A stretch of 64,000 nt of DNA from Pseudoduganella albidiflava (GTDB taxonomy: Bacteria > Pseudomonadota > Gammaproteobacteria > Burkholderiales > Burkholderiaceae_D): positions 2,418,001 through 2,482,000 of the forward strand of contig NZ_CP036401.1 of assembly GCF_004322755.1 (NCBI RefSeq). The letters are read 5' to 3'. The position numbers were made by a program, and so were the translations under genes. Position 1 is the stretch's first letter. Every line of letters begins with the position of its first letter. The notes under the pieces are model-generated. The model had not been told where the DNA came from and ran no database searches. It saw only the letters and a list, made by a program, of their open reading frames with translations. Shown piece by piece: positions 20,858-30,005 of this stretch.

Positions 20858-22054
20858 ATGCTGACTGATGCAAAGCTGCGCAGCCTGAAGCCTGCGGAGC
20901 GGGCTTACAAAGTGGCGGACCGTGATGGCATGTATGTCGTGGTGAGCCCGAGCGGAGGTGTTTCGTTCCGCTACAACTACCGGATCAACGGGCGCCAGGA
21001 AACGCTCGTCCTGGGTAGCTACGGTCCGGATGGACTGACATTGGCAGGCGCAAGAGAGCAACTGATGAAGGCGCGGAAGCAGGTAGCGGAAGGCATTTCG
21101 CCCGCGCGGATAAAAGCTGAAACGATCGGCTTTCGAAAAGACCAGTTGCGATTCGGCGAGTGGGCGGAGGAATGGCTTGAAAAGTACAAGATGGCGGAGT
21201 CCACGCAAGACGCTCGCCGTTTCGTCTTCGAGCATGACCTGCGCAAGCCGTTCGGCGCGCTACTGCTGCACGAGATCACGGAGCAGGGGGTGCGGCAGCT
21301 GTGCGATCGCATCGTCTCCCGTGGCGCGCCGGCTGTGGCGGTGCATGCTCGGGAGATCGTCATGCTGGTGTTCCGTTACGCGGCCCAGCGTGGTGAGAAG
21401 CACCCGAATCCGGCCGATGGGGTGCCACCGGCCTCGATCGCCAAGTTCGAGCCGCGCGACCGTACTCTGAGCACTCACGAGATCAAGCAGTTCTACCGCT
21501 ACCTGGACCGGACGCAGTGCGCGCCAACGATCCGCATTGCTGCGCGCATGCTCTTGCTGACGATGGTGCGCAAGTCGGAACTGACGGATGCGACGTGGTC
21601 AGAGATCGATTTCGCCAACCGAGTCTGGACTATCCCCGGGGTGCGGATGAAGCGGCGCAATCCACATAATGTCTACCTGCCGAACCAGGTGCTCGACATG
21701 CTAATTGCTCTGAAGACGTGTGCGGCCGGGTCGCGTTACTTGCTGCCATCGCGCTATGACCCGGACAAGCCGATGGCCGGCGCCACCTTGAATTTGGTGC
21801 TGCGCTCTGTCGTCGAGGCAGCGAAAGCGGATGGGGTGACGATGACCGATTTTTCGCCGCACGATTTAAGGCGCACCGGATCAACACTACTGCATGAAGC
21901 GGGCTTCAACAGCGACTGGATTGAGAAGTGCCTGGCGCACGAGCAGAAGGGCGTGCGGGCGGTGTACAACAAGGCTGAGTATGCGGAGCAGCGCCGGAAC
22001 ATGATGCAGCTGTGGGCCGACATGATCGACCAATGGGTTGCCGCGACGGAGTAG
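20858..22054 (+). CDS. tyrosine-type site-specific integrase (P4 family, DUF4102 arm domain)
   Basis: 398 residues. The N-terminal DUF4102 arm-binding domain (MLTDAKLRSLKPAERAYKVADRDGMYVVVSPSGG) is followed by a SAM-like core-binding region. The catalytic domain shows arginine in TMVRKSEL, HDLRR, LAHEQ and the nucleophile tyrosine in AVYNKAEY. Preceded by GGAGGG. It probably catalyses integration into, and excision from, the guaA 3' end. All catalytic residues look intact. Confidence 0.95.
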   Translation: MLTDAKLRSLKPAERAYKVADRDGMYVVVSPSGGVSFRYNYRINGRQETLVLGSYGPDGLTLAGAREQLMKARKQVAEGISPARIKAETIGFRKDQLRFGEWAEEWLEKYKMAESTQDARRFVFEHDLRKPFGALLLHEITEQGVRQLCDRIVSRGAPAVAVHAREIVMLVFRYAAQRGEKHPNPADGVPPASIAKFEPRDRTLSTHEIKQFYRYLDRTQCAPTIRIAARMLLLTMVRKSELTDATWSEIDFANRVWTIPGVRMKRRNPHNVYLPNQVLDMLIALKTCAAGSRYLLPSRYDPDKPMAGATLNLVLRSVVEAAKADGVTMTDFSPHDLRRTGSTLLHEAGFNSDWIEKCLAHEQKGVRAVYNKAEYAEQRRNMMQLWADMIDQWVAATE

Positions 22055-22063
22055 GTTGCTCGC

Positions 22064-22330
22064 TCAGAGAGCCGGTTCCCGCGATCGTTGTCCCGGCGCG
22101 GACTGGGGCAGGGCTGCCTGATGCTGGCGGGCGATCCAGTCGTCGACTTCCTGCAAGTCCCAGCCGACCATGCGTGCCGTGATGGAAAAGCGCTGCGGAA
22201 ATTCGCCGCGTTTTTCCATTTCGAAAATGGTGCGGTCGCTCATCGGGACTTTGCGCAGCAGCTGCCTGCGATTGATGATGACGCGGCCGGGAACCTTCAG
22301 ATCCTGCTCGGTGAGTGGGCGGGTTTTCAT
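22064..22330 (-). CDS. AlpA family transcriptional regulator
   Basis: 88 residues. MerR-like helix-turn-helix of the AlpA/Prophage CP4-57 regulator type: INRRQLLRKVPMSDRTIFEMEKRGEFPQRFSITARMVGWDLQEVDDWI. Such proteins control excision genes of P4-type islands. It is convergent with the integrase, with the two stops only about 10 bases apart. Confidence 0.9.
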   Translation of the reverse strand: MKTRPLTEQDLKVPGRVIINRRQLLRKVPMSDRTIFEMEKRGEFPQRFSITARMVGWDLQEVDDWIARQHQAALPQSAPGQRSREPAL

Positions 22331-22584
22331 GGTGTGTTAGCTCCGATGACTGTCCTTCGATCGTAGAGCACGTGCCCGATGCGGCGAACGCTATCGGCAT
22401 CGGTGCAGATGTAAATCAAGCGCAGCCAGGAAACTTCTCGATGCGTTCTGATCTGGATTGAATCCAGCCCGGTTCGGTGACGTCCAGCAGCGTGCGGCAC
22501 CGTTCAATGCCGTGGGTGGCACTCATCCAGCGGAACTCACATACCGCCGCATGGTCAACCCGCATGGACAGCCCGGGAGGTGAC

Positions 22585-23064
22585 ATGGTTGAGCGTAGAC
22601 AGATATCCGTGGAGGCCGCGGAAGCGGTGGCCGAGGTGCTGCTGGCAGACGCGATGCGGGAACGAAGAGAGAGGCTTGCCACGATCGCTGAAATCAGGCG
22701 CTGGTTGACGCCACGATGGTATTGGCCTCAGTGGTACGGTCCGTCAGTCTTAAGGCCGGGAGAGGCCATGTTTCATGCGAGGGCTACGTTGAGCGGGGAC
22801 GCCATGCATGTGGCGGCCGCGTCGCCGTCAATACGGTCTGCGAGCTTGCATCATGATTCCATGCATTGCGCTTCCTGGACGCAGGGACCTGGCGAAGGCT
22901 GCTTCGGGAATGATTGGCATCAATGGGATCGGTGGCATGATGCGTCGCCGAATGTCTACGGCTTCGGTGATGAGGATTTTCCTGGGATTTATTCCGGTGT
23001 CGATACCTCGTTATGTTCGTCGACTTTGATATCAGGTGATCAGGATTGCTCGACGCACTGGTAG
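22585..23064 (+). CDS. island protein of unknown function
   Basis: 159 residues starting at an ATG behind a strong GGGAGGTGAC ribosome-binding site. The first 50 residues are charged and helical (ISVEAAEAVAEVLLADAMRERRERLATIAEI). The rest is rich in Trp, His, Ser and Gly, with clusters such as WYWPQWYG and NDWHQWDRWHD. No family recognised. The unusual composition leaves open that only the N-terminal part is real. Confidence 0.5.
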   Translation: MVERRQISVEAAEAVAEVLLADAMRERRERLATIAEIRRWLTPRWYWPQWYGPSVLRPGEAMFHARATLSGDAMHVAAASPSIRSASLHHDSMHCASWTQGPGEGCFGNDWHQWDRWHDASPNVYGFGDEDFPGIYSGVDTSLCSSTLISGDQDCSTHW

Positions 23065-23170
23065 CCGGTAGGCGTGTGCGGGCCCTCTAATACGAGCGAT
23101 GTTCCTCTGCGGGATTTCCGAGCATTGCTACGCTTTAACCCGGCTAGGACGCAGGCTGATCGTTGTCGTA

Positions 23171-23278
23171 TTGTGGTCGTGCTGTGGCCCGGCTGTGACC
23201 TTTCGTGGTCGGAGTGTGGCCGCATTTGTGGTCGTCCCGTGGACGGTTTGTGGTCGTCAGCGGTCACTTCCGTGGTCG
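23171..23278 (+). repeat. iteron-like array of GTGGTCG repeats
   Basis: The heptamer GTGGTCG begins at 23173, 23205, 23228, 23250 and 23272, so the last four copies are 23, 22 and 22 bases apart. The fuller unit is close to TTGTGGTCGTnnnGTGGnC. Diverged units (GTGGCC, GTGACC) fill the wider first interval. Spacing of two helical turns resembles plasmid iterons or cooperative repressor sites. No gene is convincing across this stretch (23065-23607). Confidence 0.6.
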
Positions 23279-23646
23279 GCTTTGCAGCGAGGCACTGAAA
23301 ATTATGCCCGTGTGCATCATTTTCCAAGCCAAATTGCTCAACGGTATTCGCGGGGAGGCCCCGCGGCCCCGAGGGCGTTCTCACACATCACGCAACCTGC
23401 GGTTGCGCAGCTTGCGCCTTCAAGCGCTCTTTGGGTCCGTCATACACTACTTGCTCCAGCAAGGAAGAGCACATACGACGACTGGGCTTTGACTAGCCGA
23501 AGCTTCGACATGCTGGGCTCGTGAAATCTAAGCAATTCGATAGGGCAAGCGAACACAGCTATAACGGCTCTTTGGCAATTTTTCAAAGAGCCACATTGGT
23601 ATTCCGCTGAATCGCCCCGGCTTTCGTGGAGGCCGGTTGGTGTGAG

Positions 23647-24552
23647 TCAGGCCGCGATGGCTTGACCGCTCAGTTGCTTGTAATAGTTTGCCTCAGCTTC
23701 CGCTGGCGGTATATAGCCGAGTGGTCCGAGCAGGCGGTGATGGTTAAACCAGGACACCCATTCAAGCGTGGCCAGTTCGACCGCTTCGCGCGTCTTCCAG
23801 GGAGCACGGCGGTGAATCAGCTCGGCCTTGTAAAGCCCGTTGATGGTTTCGGCAAGGGCATTATCGTAGCTGTCGCCCCTACTGCCCACAGATGGCTCTA
23901 TGCCCGCTTCTGCGAGGCGCTCGCTGTACTTTATCGATACGTATTGCGAGCCCCTGTCGCTATGGTGGACCAGGGAGTCGTTGCGCTCTGGCTGGCGCGC
24001 ATACAGGGCCTGTTCCAGCGCATCGAGCACAAAATCGGTTCGCATCGAACTGCTTACTCGCCAGCCGACGATACGCCGGGCGAAGACGTCGATGACGAAA
24101 GCGACATAGACGAAGCCCTGCCAAGTCGACACATAGGTGAAATCGCTGACCCATAGCTGGTTTGGTCGCTGTGCCTTGAATTGGCGATTGACGCGATCGA
24201 GTAGGCATGACGCCGTGGCGTCGGCTACCGTCGTGCGCATGACCTTGCCACGTACCACACCGCGCAATCCGGCCTTACGCATCAAGCGCTCCACCGTGCA
24301 GCGAGCCACATCGGTTCCTTCACGCCGCAACTGATGCCAGACCTTATCGACGCCGTACACCTGCAGATTTGCCTGCCATACCCGCTCGATTTCCATGCTC
24401 AGGACGTCGTCACGCTGGGCCCGTGCGCAGCGTAAGGCCGGATTACGTTGCTGTGCTGCGTATCGCCAATAGCCGGACGGCGCAATCTGCATCACCTTAC
24501 AGATCGACTCTACGCCGTAGGCGTGGCGGTATTGATCGATAAATGCCCTCAC
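23647..24552 (-). CDS. IS3-family transposase OrfB (DDE integrase domain)
   Basis: 301 residues with an HTH_21 segment ([15 protein letters not shown]) and an rve core. The DDE residues appear in [18 protein letters not shown] and [16 protein letters not shown]. It begins at a GTG overlapping the orfA stop. The frame is intact, but in this family the active transposase is normally an OrfAB frameshift product, so the defect in orfA probably disables it. Confidence 0.92.
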   Translation of the reverse strand: MRAFIDQYRHAYGVESICKVMQIAPSGYWRYAAQQRNPALRCARAQRDDVLSMEIERVWQANLQVYGVDKVWHQLRREGTDVARCTVERLMRKAGLRGVVRGKVMRTTVADATASCLLDRVNRQFKAQRPNQLWVSDFTYVSTWQGFVYVAFVIDVFARRIVGWRVSSSMRTDFVLDALEQALYARQPERNDSLVHHSDRGSQYVSIKYSERLAEAGIEPSVGSRGDSYDNALAETINGLYKAELIHRRAPWKTREAVELATLEWVSWFNHHRLLGPLGYIPPAEAEANYYKQLSGQAIAA

Positions 24553-24872
24553 GGCTTGAAGCGGCGGTCGAGCTCCGCCTGGGCGAAAAATGCACTCGCC
24601 AGACGCAGGATCTCGTTTGTCTTGCGCAGCTCACGGTTTTCCCGCTCCAGTGCCTTGATGCGCTCTTCTTCAGCGGTGGTCGGGCCGGGCCGCTGGTCTG
24701 TGTCGCGTTCTTGCTGCCGCACCCAGCGCCGTAGCGTCTCTGGCGTGCAGCCGATCTTGGCTGCGATGGATTCGATCGCAGCCTACTGCGAGCTGTACTC
24801 GCTGGCTGCCTCGCCGACCATGCGCACGGCACGCTCGATGACCTCAGGGGAATATTTGGGTTGCTTCTTCAT
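24549..24872 (-). pseudogene. IS3-family OrfA with internal amber codon
   Basis: The frame starts MKKQPKYSPEVIERAVRMVG and continues through a helix-turn-helix and leucine-zipper region to a stop at 24549. Codon 30 is TAG (24785-24783) where related OrfA proteins have tryptophan in a Q-W-A-A-I context. This is consistent with a single TGG to TAG change. The rest of the reading frame is clean. Confidence 0.85.
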
Positions 24873-24969
24873 AGCTCTATTCTCTCAAACAATGGAGCCT
24901 CTACAAAACCCGGGGCGATCCAGTGCTAATCAATCCTATCCTTAAGCTATTGCCAATATGTAGCCATTC

Positions 24970-24998
24970 GTGACATTATCTGTAGGAAGTTCTAAAAT
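24970..24998 (+). promoter_or_regulatory. candidate promoter of the Detocs-like operon
   Basis: GTGACA (24970-24975) and TAAAAT (24993-24998) are separated by 17 bases, each one mismatch from the sigma-70 consensus. The site lies 32 bases before the chosen ATG and just outside the IS end, so the IS insertion left this promoter intact but removed anything further upstream. Confidence 0.55.
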
Positions 24999-25029
24999 CG
25001 TTATTTTCTATGCCAAAGAATTGATACTG

Positions 25030-28000
25030 ATGAAAAAAAACCAACAAAAAAGTAGAAAAAGATTTTCGTCTGCGTATTCGTCGCTTTACTCCTCTGTGCT
25101 ATCTGCTACATTACCTGATGACGAGTATAAAGCACTTATTGCAAATTTGATTCGCGATGATGACTTGCATGGTTTGCCTAGAAATCTAGATAAGCTAATT
25201 CTTACTCGCCGTTTTCGAAAACATTTTGCCGGATTACATACCGGCGTTATTGAAGCTGCGAAAAATGGGCTTTCTATTGGTGGACTTAGTGAAGAGCGCG
25301 CGTGGAGGCTGATACGGTTTACGCTCCAGAAAAATCAAGAACTAATAAACGAATTTACATCATTCCGTGAAGGAATCGATAGGGATATTTTAAATGGTAG
25401 TTATGATGCGGCACTTGGGAGTCTTGAAAATCTCAAGGAAAAGCTTGGTGAATCGATTTGGTATGTTCGTACTAAAATTCTTTTGTTGTCTGAATTAAAA
25501 CGGCCTAGCGATCTGGCTAATTATTCTGATCACCTGCAATTAGGGATAGAAACCACACTGATTGGGTCAATATTACACTATGCGCGCGTACTGACTGACA
25601 CTGATAGCCCTATCTCGGTGTTGGAAAGAATAATATTTTCGACGAGCGCTGAACTCAAGGATACGCCCTACGACGAATTTGCTAGCTTACTTGAGCTTCT
25701 ATTTACGCCACAGCCACTGATGACTTCGAGAAGTTACTGGCCGGCGATTTTGAGGCTTCATGCTCTGACTGCTATAGATCAGTACACAATTCTTGAGAAG
25801 ATACTACGCCTTGCTTTAGCTAACAACGAATTCAAACAATTGCTAGAAACTGATCAGATGCGTATAAGGGAGTTCAAGCAGTTGGTGAACGAAACAAAAA
25901 TCCACGCGTTACAAAAGCTCTACAATGCCTTAGACCAAATTCAACTGCACCAGCGCTCAGAAATTGGCGATAGGCTAATAAAAAACTACGAACTCGGAAT
26001 GTATGGCGACGTGATATCTATTTTCAACGAGAATCATGCCGAAATGCAAGATCCCCTAAATTACGCAAATATTTTAGCGAAAAGTCTCGTAAGCAATACG
26101 GATACGGAAGTTTCATTTAAGGCGCCAATTATTGATCGGGTAACTAAGCACTTAAAAAACATTTATGCTCTTTCAAAAAACACAAAAAATTCGCTAGAGG
26201 CGTTAAAATCGCTTGCAGTCAGGTTCAATAACGCAGGTTGGGCACCTCAGCTTCAATTGGCCGTATATAAAGCTTTGCCGTGGAAGTACGAAGAATCTGG
26301 TAGGAATATCGCTGCGCGTTTGGCCTTGCTATCAAGTGTTGAACCAACTCCATACTCACTTCTGATCGCGACAAGCCAATCTTATTTTGATGAGTCTGAA
26401 GTGCCGGGATATTGCGAACCCGTCCCGACCTATAGAATTTTGAAGCGTCGGGCGTTGCACGCAATTGATGAATCGCCCCGAGCAAAATTCACTGAGGATC
26501 TGCTAGATCAATATTTAGATGCAGAGAAAAGAATAAAAGATGGATTAGAAACGAGAGTTTTGTATTTTCTTAAATCCGGTAGAAAAGAAGAACTCTTGTG
26601 CGCGGCTGCTCGTTACCTTGTGGACATAGAGAGCGCTTATCTTGTACTTCCAATGGAACGTCTAATCGAAATCATTGAAACAGACGGCCACGCTAGCCTG
26701 GAAGCTGTGATCGTTGCATTCTATTATTACAGGTTCGTATCGCAGAATAAGGATTATGTCCTTAACGAATCATTTGAAGATTTACTTTTGCAACATGATA
26801 TTTCGTTACCGAGCGAATTAATAAGGCGGGATGGGGCAGATGATAAGTTGAGCCAAGTATTTTATCGAGAGATTTGCATTCCTGAAGTATTGGATTTTCT
26901 ATCATGCTTTAATAATATTCATGAATTGTTTGCTGAAAGAGTAAAGATACTTGACGAGCTATCGGAAAGGGAGTTGATCGATTCCGGTACTCGAAGTCGT
27001 GAAGTTGAGGATATCGTTGGCAGAGTAATCATTGAGACTGCTACCACGAATCTCAACGGGGCTAAGATTAGCGTTGATGAGAGCGCAATAAGGAAGAAGA
27101 TACGTGTTGAAATTGCCAACCTAGTAACATTGTTTGACCAACATATCAACAGCGCTGAAGAAAGATTTACGATAACGCTCGACCAACCGGTCTTCGGGAA
27201 AGCTCATGGTTACCTATCCGGAGCGCGTAACGCCATTATATTAAGGTTGTGCAACTTGGTAATGGAGGCTTTCATGTTTGATGAAAAATTCGGTCTGGAC
27301 AAGGCTCTTAGCGGCGAAATTAGACACGGATTCTTTTCTAATTTGATGCATGCAAAGCTAGAGGAAAAGAAACTTTTAGCAGAAACCGACGCGAAAGGAT
27401 TTTATCTCCCAAATGATCACTGGCGGGAGATTAATCACCTTGTTTCAAAATCTGGAATGGAGGAGATTGAGCAAATTTTGAACAAGTTTGGGGAAGACCT
27501 TAATTCCCTAATCGCGGAAGCCGAGAATTGGATGAAAATAAAAACTGCTGCTACTGGTGGCTCAGCGCTCATAGAATATGAGTTATCCAAAGATGACTTT
27601 GACAAAATTTATGCTTATGTAGAGAGTGAGAAGGATCCAGATGCTATTTGTATGTTCATTTTTCGAATATTATGGGAACATATCGATAACTCGTTAGACG
27701 GTATTCGCGAAAGATTGAATGGTCAGTTTAGGACTGATTTGGACGGACTTTTTCAGGTTCTTGAGACTAACCTGTTGCATCTCACTCGTCACATGTCGTT
27801 GGTGGAGCTGCGCGGAGCTGTATCGCAAGTCCGAAATGAAGTACGCGATGATATATCAACTGCTGCGGAGTGGTTTCGTCGTGCGACCAGCAATGAGATT
27901 CTTGCTGGAACGATGGATAGGGCAATTGCAATTGCCATTACTTCTTTTGAAAGGGTAAAAGGTGGTGTGTTTGCGATCGATACAAACCTTTCAGCCAGTC

Positions 28001-28395
28001 TAAACCAAGTTCCAATTGACAATACGGCCGTAAAACCACTAATTCTTGCTTTGGTCAATCTTCTAGATAATTGCTATCGTCATAGTGGATTATGGTCGCG
28101 CACTAAAGTAACAATAAACGGCAAGGTGGTTGATAATCTGGTAATTTTGGAAATTCAAAATGACCTTATTGCTGAAAAATCGCTTACGTTGACCAGTGAA
28201 TTCATATCTGCAATTCGTAGCAAAATTTCAAATGCTGATTCGTTAAATCTGATTAGAACGGAAGGTGGCTCGGGACTTGTGAAGGCATTTAATAGCATCG
28301 CAAGTCTAGGGGGGGGGACACGGCTTGATGTCGCGATGATTGAGGGAAAATTCACAGCTACTATTTACTATGAACCAAAAAATACTACTGGTTGA
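25030..28395 (+). CDS. DtcA-like sensor histidine kinase of a Detocs-type defence system
   Basis: 1121-residue soluble protein. The long N-terminal part is all-helical and TPR-like and presumably senses infection. A conserved-looking EIRHG segment lies around histidine 766. The C-terminal ~130 residues form a GHKL/histidine-kinase ATPase: N-box LVNLLDNCYRHS (N1010, N1014) and glycine box EGGSGLVK (1078-1085). I cannot decide which histidine is phosphorylated; H766 is one candidate and another is in the helices just before the ATPase. The following gene starts inside its 3' end. Strongly AT-rich, hence acquired. The TTG at 25021 is a possible alternative start. Confidence 0.8.
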   Translation: MKKNQQKSRKRFSSAYSSLYSSVLSATLPDDEYKALIANLIRDDDLHGLPRNLDKLILTRRFRKHFAGLHTGVIEAAKNGLSIGGLSEERAWRLIRFTLQKNQELINEFTSFREGIDRDILNGSYDAALGSLENLKEKLGESIWYVRTKILLLSELKRPSDLANYSDHLQLGIETTLIGSILHYARVLTDTDSPISVLERIIFSTSAELKDTPYDEFASLLELLFTPQPLMTSRSYWPAILRLHALTAIDQYTILEKILRLALANNEFKQLLETDQMRIREFKQLVNETKIHALQKLYNALDQIQLHQRSEIGDRLIKNYELGMYGDVISIFNENHAEMQDPLNYANILAKSLVSNTDTEVSFKAPIIDRVTKHLKNIYALSKNTKNSLEALKSLAVRFNNAGWAPQLQLAVYKALPWKYEESGRNIAARLALLSSVEPTPYSLLIATSQSYFDESEVPGYCEPVPTYRILKRRALHAIDESPRAKFTEDLLDQYLDAEKRIKDGLETRVLYFLKSGRKEELLCAAARYLVDIESAYLVLPMERLIEIIETDGHASLEAVIVAFYYYRFVSQNKDYVLNESFEDLLLQHDISLPSELIRRDGADDKLSQVFYREICIPEVLDFLSCFNNIHELFAERVKILDELSERELIDSGTRSREVEDIVGRVIIETATTNLNGAKISVDESAIRKKIRVEIANLVTLFDQHINSAEERFTITLDQPVFGKAHGYLSGARNAIILRLCNLVMEAFMFDEKFGLDKALSGEIRHGFFSNLMHAKLEEKKLLAETDAKGFYLPNDHWREINHLVSKSGMEEIEQILNKFGEDLNSLIAEAENWMKIKTAATGGSALIEYELSKDDFDKIYAYVESEKDPDAICMFIFRILWEHIDNSLDGIRERLNGQFRTDLDGLFQVLETNLLHLTRHMSLVELRGAVSQVRNEVRDDISTAAEWFRRATSNEILAGTMDRAIAIAITSFERVKGGVFAIDTNLSASLNQVPIDNTAVKPLILALVNLLDNCYRHSGLWSRTKVTINGKVVDNLVILEIQNDLIAEKSLTLTSEFISAIRSKISNADSLNLIRTEGGSGLVKAFNSIASLGGGTRLDVAMIEGKFTATIYYEPKNTTG

Positions 28396-28843
28396 AGATA
28401 ATCCTTATAAACAATCTAGGATTTTAGATTTTCTAAATTCACTAGATGGTAGCATACAGATTACTACTGCCGCTTCATTCACCAGTGCATGTCAACGCGT
28501 ACTAGAACAAGATTTCACCCTAATAGTTCTGGACGTTAGCTTACCGACCTATGATCGTTCTGCATCAGATTCTGGCGGGAAATTTCGTATTTTGGCTGGT
28601 AGAGAAATTGCTCGAAAATTAACACGTGCAAAAAGTAAAACGAAAATAGTTTTTCTAACGCAATATTCTTCATTTAGCGATAAGGGGAATTCGTACACTT
28701 TTGATTCGCTAGCTAAACAATTGCGTTTGGACTGTGGAGATTCTTTTGTTGGAATGGTGTTCTTTGATGCCACCTCTGCATTATGGAAAGAAGCATTAGA
28801 AAGTATTGTCAAAGAAATAAAATATGAAAATAATAATTTGTGA
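28370..28843 (+). CDS. DtcB-like stand-alone receiver domain
   Basis: 157 residues consisting of one receiver domain. Acidic pocket residues are E9 and D10, the phospho-acceptor is D55 (IVLDVSLP), and the conserved Thr is in FLTQY. The usual Lys-Pro after beta-5 is not apparent (VFFDATS instead). There is no output domain. In Detocs the stand-alone receiver is thought to buffer accidental phosphotransfer and prevent toxicity. Start ATG 28370 lies 26 bases inside the kinase gene; its end overlaps the effector gene by 20 bases. Confidence 0.82.
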   Translation: MNQKILLVEDNPYKQSRILDFLNSLDGSIQITTAASFTSACQRVLEQDFTLIVLDVSLPTYDRSASDSGGKFRILAGREIARKLTRAKSKTKIVFLTQYSSFSDKGNSYTFDSLAKQLRLDCGDSFVGMVFFDATSALWKEALESIVKEIKYENNNL

Positions 28844-30005
28844 TGATGATGTTGTTCGGCGGCAACGTCTGGTTGGGTTTTTAAGTTCTATCGACAAAAC
28901 TTCTAGTTTCAAGGTGCATGAAGTAAGTACTACAGATGAGGTTTCAAAGCTGTTATCTGATCAGTATTTTGATGCACTCGTCCTTGACGTAGTTGTGCCC
29001 AAGCGTTCCGATGATACCCCAAGTGCTCATAACGGCTCACGATTGCTCAACCAGATCTGTAATGGCCGGAAATTGCGGAAACCTGAGCGAATTATTGCGC
29101 TGACCGCCTACCTAGAGGATATTCAGCAGTATCGCAGTGCCTTCGCAGATTTCGGAGTCGCGGTCGTGGAGGCGAGAACTCAGCAACCTGACTGGGAAAA
29201 TGCTGTGCTTGATTCCTTAGCCTATACTGCAGAGTCGCAAGTGGCTAGAGCTCGGTTGCCGCTTCTGAACGTTATATCTGTGCATGGAATTCGAACATAT
29301 GGAGGATGGCAACACAAGCTTCAAGCCTTAGTCACTGAAAGTGCAGGCCATGTTGAATTCCATCACCACAAATACGGCTATTTTTCTGCTCTATCGTTTT
29401 TGCTTCCAACATCTAGAGATGTAGAGGTTAATCGTCTGATAGCGCACTTGTCAGGTGTCTTCAATAAAGATCGCGAGAAGAAATTTATAATATTTGCTCA
29501 CAGCTTTGGAACTTTTCTAGTTGCAAATGCTCTTGAGGAGCTATATCGTCAAGGATATAGAAATGTTCATCGTATAGTTTTAAGTGGGAGCGTACTTCGC
29601 TCAAATTACGATTGGCGATTTTTAAATGGCTGTGGTGTGGAGATAATTAATGATTGCGCACAGAACGATCTAGTGCTATGGGTTAGCGAGGCTGTGGTAC
29701 TAAAGACCGGAATGGCAGGCAAGGTAGGATTTTATGGCATTCAAAACCCGAGCATTACCAACCGTTTCCAATTGGGAGGGCATAGTGTCTATTTTTACGG
29801 GTTAACTTTTATGCGGGAATTTTGGATTCCACTCCTTGATCCCTCGGTGCCCGTCGCTCAGTTTGATAAGCGAAACGAACCCGGTGTTATCCATCATTTT
29901 GTTGAGGGTATAATATCCTTTATAGGTAAAATTAAACCCTATCTATATGCTTCTGGAGTTCTTTGGGTACTTTACCGTATGGGACTATTCTCTTTAGCTA
30001 AGTAA
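28824..30005 (+). CDS. DtcC-like receiver domain fused to alpha/beta-hydrolase effector
   Basis: 393 residues. Residues 1-135 are a receiver domain (acidic pair D7/D8, acceptor D55 in LVLDVVVP, LTAY). Residues 145-375 are an alpha/beta-hydrolase: HGIRT at 154-158 near the oxyanion hole, nucleophile elbow AHSFG with S227, candidate acid D282 (NDLVLW) and base H320 (GGHSVYF). A hydrophobic C-terminal segment (ASGVLWVLYRMGLF) may touch the membrane. The fusion implies hydrolase activity switched on by phosphorylation, probably causing growth arrest or death of infected cells. Substrate unknown; a lipid or ester is a guess. Confidence 0.85.
   Translation: MKIIICDDDVVRRQRLVGFLSSIDKTSSFKVHEVSTTDEVSKLLSDQYFDALVLDVVVPKRSDDTPSAHNGSRLLNQICNGRKLRKPERIIALTAYLEDIQQYRSAFADFGVAVVEARTQQPDWENAVLDSLAYTAESQVARARLPLLNVISVHGIRTYGGWQHKLQALVTESAGHVEFHHHKYGYFSALSFLLPTSRDVEVNRLIAHLSGVFNKDREKKFIIFAHSFGTFLVANALEELYRQGYRNVHRIVLSGSVLRSNYDWRFLNGCGVEIINDCAQNDLVLWVSEAVVLKTGMAGKVGFYGIQNPSITNRFQLGGHSVYFYGLTFMREFWIPLLDPSVPVAQFDKRNEPGVIHHFVEGIISFIGKIKPYLYASGVLWVLYRMGLFSLAK

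Larger units (their letters stand above)
23608..24922 (-). mobile_element. IS3-family insertion sequence, inactivated
   Basis: About 1.3 kb with imperfect terminal inverted repeats of some 26 bases beginning TGAATCGCCCCGG on the left and TGGATCGCCCCGG on the right. It contains orfA and orfB on the minus strand. No target-site duplication is visible at the ends. It lies directly upstream of the defence-like operon, ending 107 bases before its first gene. The orfA amber codon suggests it can no longer transpose by itself. Confidence 0.88.

Noticed and set aside
23171..23278. CRISPR-like array
   Set aside because: Repeats are short, degenerate and 22 bases apart with no unique spacers of regular length; an iteron-type array fits better.
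24970..25029. Longer N-terminus for the large sensor gene starting at GTG 24970
   Set aside because: The GTG coincides with a good -35 element, GTGACA, and has no ribosome-binding site. The ATG at 25030 gives a polar, protein-like start.
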